Below are positions 59,037-64,000 of a DNA stretch of 64,000 nt, piece by piece; position 1 is the first letter of the stretch; each line of letters opens with the position of its first letter. Under the pieces are notes generated by a model, which was given only the letters and a program-made list of their open reading frames with translations, was not told where the DNA came from and did not search any database. The translations under genes were made by a program, and so were the position numbers. This DNA comes from DASUPK01 sp035456265 (GTDB lineage: Bacteria; Actinomycetota; Thermoleophilia; Solirubrobacterales; 70-9): the NCBI GenBank assembly GCA_035456265.1, contig DATIDP010000149.1, positions 8,005 to 72,004 on the forward strand, in the 5' to 3' direction.

Positions 59037-60116
59037 TTGGCATTCCTCGACGAGGAACAAGACGACTTGGTCGTCGCCGACGAGCCGCCGGAGCGTCCGC
59101 GGCGCAGGGTCGGGGGGCCCCAGCGGCGGCGCCAGCAATTCCTGGTCCGACGCCTGATCGGCGTCGGCGTCGGCCTCGCGTTCCTGATCCTGATCGTGAT
59201 CGGGATCAGGGGTTGTCTCGAGGCGCGCTCCGACCGAGCCCTTCGCAACTACGACTCGGACATCGCCTCGGTGATGCAGCAATCCGAGCAGAGCGGCAAG
59301 GACTTCTTCAACCTGCTCAACGGCTCGGGAGGCACCTCGAGCTCGCTGGATGCCCAGCAGGAGGTGCTGCGCCAGCGCGACACCTCCCAGACCCTCCTCG
59401 ATCGGGCCAACCAGGTCAGCACCCCGGGCCAGATGCACGACGCCGACACCGCGGTGATCCAGACCCTGACGTTGCGGCGCGATGCCCTCAGCTCGATCGC
59501 TCAGAACGTCACGCAGGCCACCGCGCGGACCCAGACCGGCAATGCGATCAAGGCGATCAGCGACGCGATGGGCTCGCTCTACGCCAGCGACGTCCTCTGG
59601 ACCCAGATCGGCAAGCCGGAGATGGAGAAGGTGCTCAAGGACGAGGGCGTGGACGCGCCCCCGCTGCCGGGCGGAAAGTTCATGCCGGCCAACGCAACCG
59701 ATTTCCTCAACCAGACCAGCCTGGTCACCAAGCTGAACGCCGTCACCGGACAGACCACCACGACCGGCGGCACCCACGGGCTGCAGCTGGAGTCGACCTC
59801 CATCGGCGGCCAGACGCTGACCCCTGACTCCTCCAACACCGTCCCGGCGGACAGCCAGGAGATCGACATCCAGGTGACCAACTCCGGGGACAACGATGAG
59901 ACCGGGATCAACGTGAGCGTGACGCTCGGGGGCGCGTCGCTCACCGGACAGCTCCAGGCCCTCAGCGCCGGCGAGACGGGGACCGTGAAGATCCCGCTGA
60001 CCAGCAAGCCGGCCACCGGCACCGACACGACCCTTCAGGTGGTGGTGCAGCCGGTGCCCGGCGAGCAGATCACCACCAACAACCAGTCCACGTACACGGT
60101 CATCTTCGGCCCCTGA
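59037..60116 (+). CDS. Membrane-anchored protein with a CARDB-like domain
   Basis: TTG 59037, six bases after GAGG, gives 359 residues: an acidic/basic cytoplasmic start (FLDEEQDDLVVADEPPERPR), one anchor (about 43-63), and an external helical region (about 65-240). The last ~95 residues form a beta-sandwich with VTNSGDNDETGINVSVTLGG, LSAGETGTVKIPL and PVPGEQITTNNQSTYTV, matching CARDB adhesion-type domains. A longer frame starts at ATG 58878, inside the divergent kinase's first codons; I prefer the shorter. Its stop overlaps the pheA ATG. Function unknown. Confidence 0.75.
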   Translation: MAFLDEEQDDLVVADEPPERPRRRVGGPQRRRQQFLVRRLIGVGVGLAFLILIVIGIRGCLEARSDRALRNYDSDIASVMQQSEQSGKDFFNLLNGSGGTSSSLDAQQEVLRQRDTSQTLLDRANQVSTPGQMHDADTAVIQTLTLRRDALSSIAQNVTQATARTQTGNAIKAISDAMGSLYASDVLWTQIGKPEMEKVLKDEGVDAPPLPGGKFMPANATDFLNQTSLVTKLNAVTGQTTTTGGTHGLQLESTSIGGQTLTPDSSNTVPADSQEIDIQVTNSGDNDETGINVSVTLGGASLTGQLQALSAGETGTVKIPLTSKPATGTDTTLQVVVQPVPGEQITTNNQSTYTVIFGP

Positions 60117-60976
60117 TGCGGGTCACGTATCTCGGCCCTCCGGGCACCTTCAGCGAGGATGCCCTGCGGGCGGCGGTCGGAGACGAGCAGGTCGAGGCCA
60201 TTCCCGCGGCCTCCGTCTACGACGCCATCGTGGCGCTTCGCGACGGCACCGCCGACCGCGCCTTCGTTCCCTTCGAGAACTCGATCGAGGGAGCGGTCAC
60301 CGCGACCCTGGACACGCTCGCCTTCGACGCCGACGGCCTGGCGCTGGTGGGCGAGTTCGACCTGCCGATCCGGCATTGCCTGATCGCGCGGGAGGAGATG
60401 CCGCTGGAGCGCATCGAGGTCGTCCTCTCCCACCCTCAGGCGAGCGCGCAGTGCGCCCGTTTCATCCGCGAGACGCTGCCGCAGGCGGAGGTGCGGGCGG
60501 CGCCGAGCACCGCCGAGGCAGTGCGGACCGTCGCCGAGTCGGACCGTCACTGGGCGGCGCTGGGCGCCGAATCCGCCGCCCGGCTCTACGGCGCAGCGGT
60601 GCTGCGAGCCGGCGTCGAGGACGAGGCCGACAACATCACCCGGTTCGTCTGGGTGGCCCGCGAGGGCACCAACCCGTCGGGGTCCGGCCCGTGGCGCACC
60701 TCGCTGGTCTTCTCGGAGCTGGGCGAGGACCACCCCGGCGCGCTGGTTGACGCTCTCCAGGTCTTCGCGAGCCGCGAGGTCAACCTGACGCGGATCGAAT
60801 CGCGCCCGCTGCGTCGCGGCCTCGGGCGATACCAGTTCTTCCTCGACATCGAGGGCGCGGCCGCGGACGAGCCGCTCGCCGCGGCGATCGACGTGCTCCG
60901 CTCCAAGGCGGAGACCGTCAGGGTGCTCGGCAGCTGGCCGATCGCCGCGCCCCCCGGAATCCCCGGAGCAACCTAG
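60116..60976 (+). CDS. pheA: Prephenate dehydratase
   Basis: The enzyme converts prephenate to phenylpyruvate for phenylalanine synthesis. The 286-residue protein has YLGPPGTFSEDAL, FVPFENSIEGAVTATLD, VLSHPQASAQCARF, and the TRF motif in NITRFVWVA. The C-terminal ACT domain has HPGALVDALQVFASREVNLTRIESRPLRR-type sequence (ESRP region) and allows feedback by phenylalanine. It is the monofunctional form without chorismate mutase. ATG 60116 overlaps the upstream stop (TGATG). Confidence 0.96.
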   Translation: MRVTYLGPPGTFSEDALRAAVGDEQVEAIPAASVYDAIVALRDGTADRAFVPFENSIEGAVTATLDTLAFDADGLALVGEFDLPIRHCLIAREEMPLERIEVVLSHPQASAQCARFIRETLPQAEVRAAPSTAEAVRTVAESDRHWAALGAESAARLYGAAVLRAGVEDEADNITRFVWVAREGTNPSGSGPWRTSLVFSELGEDHPGALVDALQVFASREVNLTRIESRPLRRGLGRYQFFLDIEGAAADEPLAAAIDVLRSKAETVRVLGSWPIAAPPGIPGAT

Positions 60977-60985
60977 GCGCTCGTC

Positions 60986-60991
60986 TACAAT
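60986..60991 (+). promoter_or_regulatory. -10 box TACAAT, leaderless type, for the HNH gene
   Basis: TACAAT is ten bases before the ATG at 61002. Confidence 0.5.
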
Positions 60992-61001
60992 CGCCCGGGA
61001 C

Positions 61002-61658
61002 ATGGGCAACGGGGCCACCGCGCACGAGGCAGTGCCGGCCGGCGGTCGGACATCGAACAACGGCCACAAACCCACGCACGTCAGCGGCAACGGCGTCGCC
61101 CATGACCCAGATGCGGAGGGCGAGGTAGCTGTAGCGGCCCTCCGGCGCCTGACGCGGGGCCGTGTGCTCGTCCTCAACGCCAGCTATGAGCCGCTCAACG
61201 TCTGCACGGTCCGCCGCGCGCTCGTCCTGATCCTGAAGGAGAAGGCGGAGATCCTCGAGCGAGGCGACGACGTCCTGCGCTCCGAGACGATGCGGATCGA
61301 CCGTCCCGAGGTGATCAGGCTGATCAGCTTCGTGCGCGTTCCGCGGGACATCCACCGCCGCCGGATCACCCGCAAGGCCGTGCTCGCCCGCGATGGGTGG
61401 ACCTGCCAGTACTGCGGCTCGGACAAGCACGGCCTCACCGTCGACCACGTCATTCCCCGGAGCCGCGGAGGCGAGTCGATCTGGGAGAACATCGTCGCCT
61501 CATGCGCGCCCTGCAACCGCAAGAAGGGCAACCGGCTCCCCCAGGAGATCCGCATGCATCCGAAGCGCCGGCCCCGCCCGCCGGGACCGACCGTCTTCAT
61601 CCGGATCGCCGCGCCGCGAACGCCGGCGACCTGGGAGCCCTACCTCTTAACCGCGTAG
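61002..61658 (+). CDS. HNH endonuclease family protein
   Basis: A 218-residue protein with a Gly/Asn/His-rich variable start, the family domain VLVLNASYEPLNVCTVRRAL, and a C-terminal HNH: RDGWTCQYCG (first Cys pair), LTVDHVIPRSRGGESIWENIV (His and Asn) and CAPCNRKKGNR (second Cys pair). The HNH core and zinc site look intact. Such single genes are widespread in actinobacteria as housekeeping-like loci, not within phages; the substrate is unknown. It is convergent with gyrA. Confidence 0.88.
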   Translation: MGNGATAHEAVPAGGRTSNNGHKPTHVSGNGVAHDPDAEGEVAVAALRRLTRGRVLVLNASYEPLNVCTVRRALVLILKEKAEILERGDDVLRSETMRIDRPEVIRLISFVRVPRDIHRRRITRKAVLARDGWTCQYCGSDKHGLTVDHVIPRSRGGESIWENIVASCAPCNRKKGNRLPQEIRMHPKRRPRPPGPTVFIRIAAPRTPATWEPYLLTA

Positions 61659-61662
61659 TGGA

Positions 61663-61701
61663 TTGGCGCCTCGGGCGCGCATAGCGCGACCTTCGCGCCA
61701 A
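61663..61701. terminator. Nested inverted repeat between HNH and gyrA
   Basis: TTGGCGC (61663-61669) pairs with GCGCCAA (61695-61701), and CGCGC (61676-61680) pairs with GCGCG (61684-61688) inside. It fills the gap between two convergent genes and could act as a bidirectional terminator. Confidence 0.55.
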
Positions 61702-61707
61702 CCGCGT

Positions 61708-64000
61708 CTACTTCCGCTTCTTCCGATCGGCCTCGGCCCGCTGCTTGGCCGTCGCCGTGGGCTTCGGCTTCACCTTGGGCTTGGCCGCCTTCGGCTTTGA
61801 GGACTGCCCGCGGTCCGATGAGCTCTGCTTCGGTGCCGGCTTTGCCTTCGGCTTCGCCGCGGGCTTGGCGCTCGACTTCTTCGGCGCGGAGTCCCGTGCC
61901 TTGCGGGTCGACGGCGCGTTCGAGCCGGAGGAGCGCCGCCGCGGCGCCTTGGTGACCTTCGCCTCGCCGTTGCCGGCCGCCTCGGCGGCAGCCGCCTCGT
62001 CGGCGAGTGTGGCCGCGGTCGGAGCCTCATCCTCGAGAGAGGGCGCCTTGGCGTCGGCCCCGTTGCCGTTGCCGTTCTCGGACTCGACGACGAGCGCCAC
62101 GGCGCTGACGCGATCGCCCTTCTTCAGGTTCATGACGCGGACCCCCTGCGTCGGGCGGCCCATGCGGGAGATGCCGTCGACGGAGGTGCGCTGCACCATC
62201 CCGTTCTGGGAGATGAAGAGCAGCTCCTGGCCGTCCCTGACGACGCGGGCGCCGGCGAGACCGCCCTTCTTGGCGACGAGCTTGATGGTCAGCACGCCCT
62301 TCGTGCCCCGGCCCTTGACCGGGTAGTCGACCAGCGGAGTCCGCTTGCCGTAGCCGTTCTCGGTGACGACGAGGAGGTCGCCCTTGGTGTCCGTGTGGTC
62401 GACGACGTCGAGCGAGAGGACGCGATTGCCCTTGTCGGAGACGTTCATGCCCTTGACCCCCGCGGTGGCCCGGCCCATCGGCCGCGCCTGCTGCTCGCGG
62501 AAGCGAACGGCGTGACCCGACTTGGAAACCATGATGATGTCGTCCTTGCCCGAGGTCATCCGGACCCGGACGAGCTCGTCGCCCTTCCTGATGTTGATCG
62601 CGATGATGCCGTCGGCCCGGATCGGCGTGTCGTAGTCCTTGAACGGCGTCTTCTTGACCATCCCCTGGGCGGTGCCGAAGACGAGGAAGTCGTTCTCGGA
62701 GAAGTCACGGGTCGGGATCACGGTCATCACCTTCTCACCGTCCTTGAGCGGAAGGACGTTGATCAGGGCCCGGCCCTTCGCGGCGCGGGAGCCCTCCGGC
62801 AGCTCGTAGACCTTGAGGCGATAGACCTTCCCCTGGTTGGTGAAGAAGAGCAGGTAGTCGTGCGTCGAGCAGACATGCAGGTGCTCGATGTAGTCGCCCT
62901 CCTTCATGTTCATTCCCTGAACTCCGCGGCCGCCGCGGCGCTGCTGGCGGTAGGTGGTGAGCGGCGTCCGCTTCGCGTAGCCGGACGCGGTGATCGAGAC
63001 CACCATCTGCTGGTCCGCGATCACGTCCTCGATGTCGAGGTCGCCCTCCGCGGCGGTGATCTCCGTGCGGCGCTCGTCGCCGTACTTCTCGGCGATCCCC
63101 GAGAGCTCCGCCTTGACCAGGCCGAGGACCTTCTGCTCGTCGGCGAGGATCGCGCGGAGCTCCTTGATCAGCTTGATGAGCTCCTTGTGCTCGTCCTTGA
63201 TCTTGTTCGCCTCGAGCGCGGTGAGTCGCTGCAGGCGCATGTCGAGGATCGCCTGCGCCTGCGCGCGGGTGAGCTCGAACTTGTCGATCAGCCCATCGCG
63301 CGCGGTGTCGGGGTCCTTGGAGCGGCGGATCAGCCGGATCACGGCGTCGAGGTTGTCGAGCGCGATCAGCAGTCCCTCGAGGATGTGGGCGCGGGCCTCG
63401 GCACGGGCGAGCTGATGCTGCGTCCGCCTGGTGATGATCTCCTTCTGGTGGCCGACGTACTGCTCGACCAGCTCGCGGAGGCTGAGGGTCCTCGGCACTC
63501 CGTCGACCAGCGCGACCATGTTGATGCCGAACGCCTGCTGCATCGCGGTCCGCTTGTAGAGCTGGTTGAGGACCACCTGCGCCGGATCGCCGCCGCGCTT
63601 CAGCTCGATCACGAGGCGCATGCCCGTCCGGTCGGACTCGTCACGGAGGTCGGAGATCCCGGTGATCTTCTTGTCGCGGACGAGGTCGGCGATCTTGGTG
63701 ATCAGGCCGCCCTCTCCGCCCTTCTTGACCATGTAAGGAAGCTCGGTCACGACGATCGCGTCCTTGCCGCCCTTGAGCGGCTCGACGTGGGCCTTGGCGC
63801 GCACCCGGATCGACCCCCGGCCGGAGCGGTAGGCGTCGCGGATCCCCTGCGTGCCCATGATCGTGCCGCCGCCGGGGAAGTCCGGGCCCTTGACGTGCTT
63901 CATCAGGCCCTTGAGGTCGATCTCCGGGTCGTCGATGTAGGCGTTGACGGCGCCGATCACCTCGCGCAGGTTGTGCGGGGGGATGTTGGTCGCCATGCCG
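61708..64000 (-). CDS. gyrA: DNA gyrase subunit A, 3' part (5' end outside the window)
   Basis: The visible 763 codons cover most of gyrase A, starting near MATNIPPHNLREVI, which lies at about residue 190 in known GyrA. The first ~190 residues with the catalytic tyrosine are outside. Present are the tower and coiled-coil parts (ILDMRLQRLTALEANKI) and the six-bladed beta-pinwheel with the GyrA box QQRRGGRG. The last ~125 residues (61708-62085) are an Ala/Lys/Pro/Ser-rich, strongly basic tail (AKPAAKPKAKPAPK), histone-H1-like in composition and unlike the acidic tail of E. coli GyrA. Confidence 0.97.
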   Translation of the reverse strand, partial: GMATNIPPHNLREVIGAVNAYIDDPEIDLKGLMKHVKGPDFPGGGTIMGTQGIRDAYRSGRGSIRVRAKAHVEPLKGGKDAIVVTELPYMVKKGGEGGLITKIADLVRDKKITGISDLRDESDRTGMRLVIELKRGGDPAQVVLNQLYKRTAMQQAFGINMVALVDGVPRTLSLRELVEQYVGHQKEIITRRTQHQLARAEARAHILEGLLIALDNLDAVIRLIRRSKDPDTARDGLIDKFELTRAQAQAILDMRLQRLTALEANKIKDEHKELIKLIKELRAILADEQKVLGLVKAELSGIAEKYGDERRTEITAAEGDLDIEDVIADQQMVVSITASGYAKRTPLTTYRQQRRGGRGVQGMNMKEGDYIEHLHVCSTHDYLLFFTNQGKVYRLKVYELPEGSRAAKGRALINVLPLKDGEKVMTVIPTRDFSENDFLVFGTAQGMVKKTPFKDYDTPIRADGIIAINIRKGDELVRVRMTSGKDDIIMVSKSGHAVRFREQQARPMGRATAGVKGMNVSDKGNRVLSLDVVDHTDTKGDLLVVTENGYGKRTPLVDYPVKGRGTKGVLTIKLVAKKGGLAGARVVRDGQELLFISQNGMVQRTSVDGISRMGRPTQGVRVMNLKKGDRVSAVALVVESENGNGNGADAKAPSLEDEAPTAATLADEAAAAEAAGNGEAKVTKAPRRRSSGSNAPSTRKARDSAPKKSSAKPAAKPKAKPAPKQSSSDRGQSSKPKAAKPKVKPKPTATAKQRAEADRKKRK

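Noticed and set aside
61002..61658. HNH protein as part of a defence island, homing element or prophage
   Set aside because: Its neighbours are pheA and gyrA, with no restriction, phage or intron genes.
63994..63996. ATG at 63996 as the gyrA start
   Set aside because: MATNIPPHNL is an internal GyrA motif. The frame is open to the window edge and the conserved N-terminal part must lie outside.

Overview
This is a very GC-rich chromosomal segment, densely packed and free of mobile elements. No gene-free stretch exceeds 300 bases; the largest gaps are 408-614, 22098-22303 and 58880-59036, and each holds candidate regulatory sequence. The order fhaA-fhaB-PP2C-rodA/ftsW-pbpA-PASTA kinase is an actinobacterial hallmark. 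Together with the base composition, a DUF3105 protein, a winged-helix AlkZ-like glycosylase and an acidic protein with short motifs at each end, it suggests an actinomycete, possibly of the Thermoleophilia/Solirubrobacterales. That placement is inference.

Layout. 0-7.3 kb: a cupin gene, then a tightly coupled operon for a 2-oxoacid dehydrogenase (E1 alpha, E1 beta, E2), a leucine/valine-type dehydrogenase, a SnoaL-like protein, LipB and LipA. The complex and the enzymes that lipoylate its E2 are thus made together, behind a structured leader. 7.3-12.8 kb: envelope proteins (GH-like/peptidoglycan-binding, rhomboid, D,D-carboxypeptidase, lyase-like). 12.9-17.4 kb: two tRNA-Ala genes, glutamate dehydrogenase, a disordered acidic protein and a diguanylate cyclase. 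17.4-22.1 kb: a hydrolase with no ordinary start codon, a lipoprotein, an M19-like peptidase and an AlkZ-like protein. 22.3-28.2 kb: amt-glnK, metF, a hydrolase, DUF3105 and a PGRP-type amidase. 28.2-43.9 kb: an exopolysaccharide island with initiating sugar transferase, six glycosyltransferases, flippase, polymerase/ligase, CapD-like dehydratase, LytR_C and FlgD-Ig proteins, a PhyH-like oxygenase and two acetyltransferase-fold proteins. 44-46.6 kb: DedA, UppP and PurM. 46.6-58.9 kb: a DsbA-like protein, three Ser/Thr kinases, Ddl and the cell-wall growth/division signalling operon. 59-64 kb: a CARDB-like membrane protein coupled to pheA, an HNH protein, and the 3' part of gyrA, which runs off the window.

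How it works together. Much of the window serves the cell envelope: lipid-carrier recycling (UppP), D-Ala-D-Ala supply (Ddl), polymerisation and cross-linking (RodA/FtsW, PbpA), trimming (carboxypeptidase, amidase), phospho-signalling (kinases, PP2C, FHA proteins) and surface polysaccharide.

Two regulatory themes recur. Many first genes have a TA(G/C)NNT box ending 6-12 nt before the start codon, as expected of leaderless mRNAs, whereas genes inside operons are joined by 1-4 base stop/start overlaps. Three otherwise convincing genes have no ATG, GTG or TTG where the protein should begin: CTG at 17368, CTG at 41045 and ATC at 57071. Coordinates were read by hand from the sequence and may be off by a base in places.
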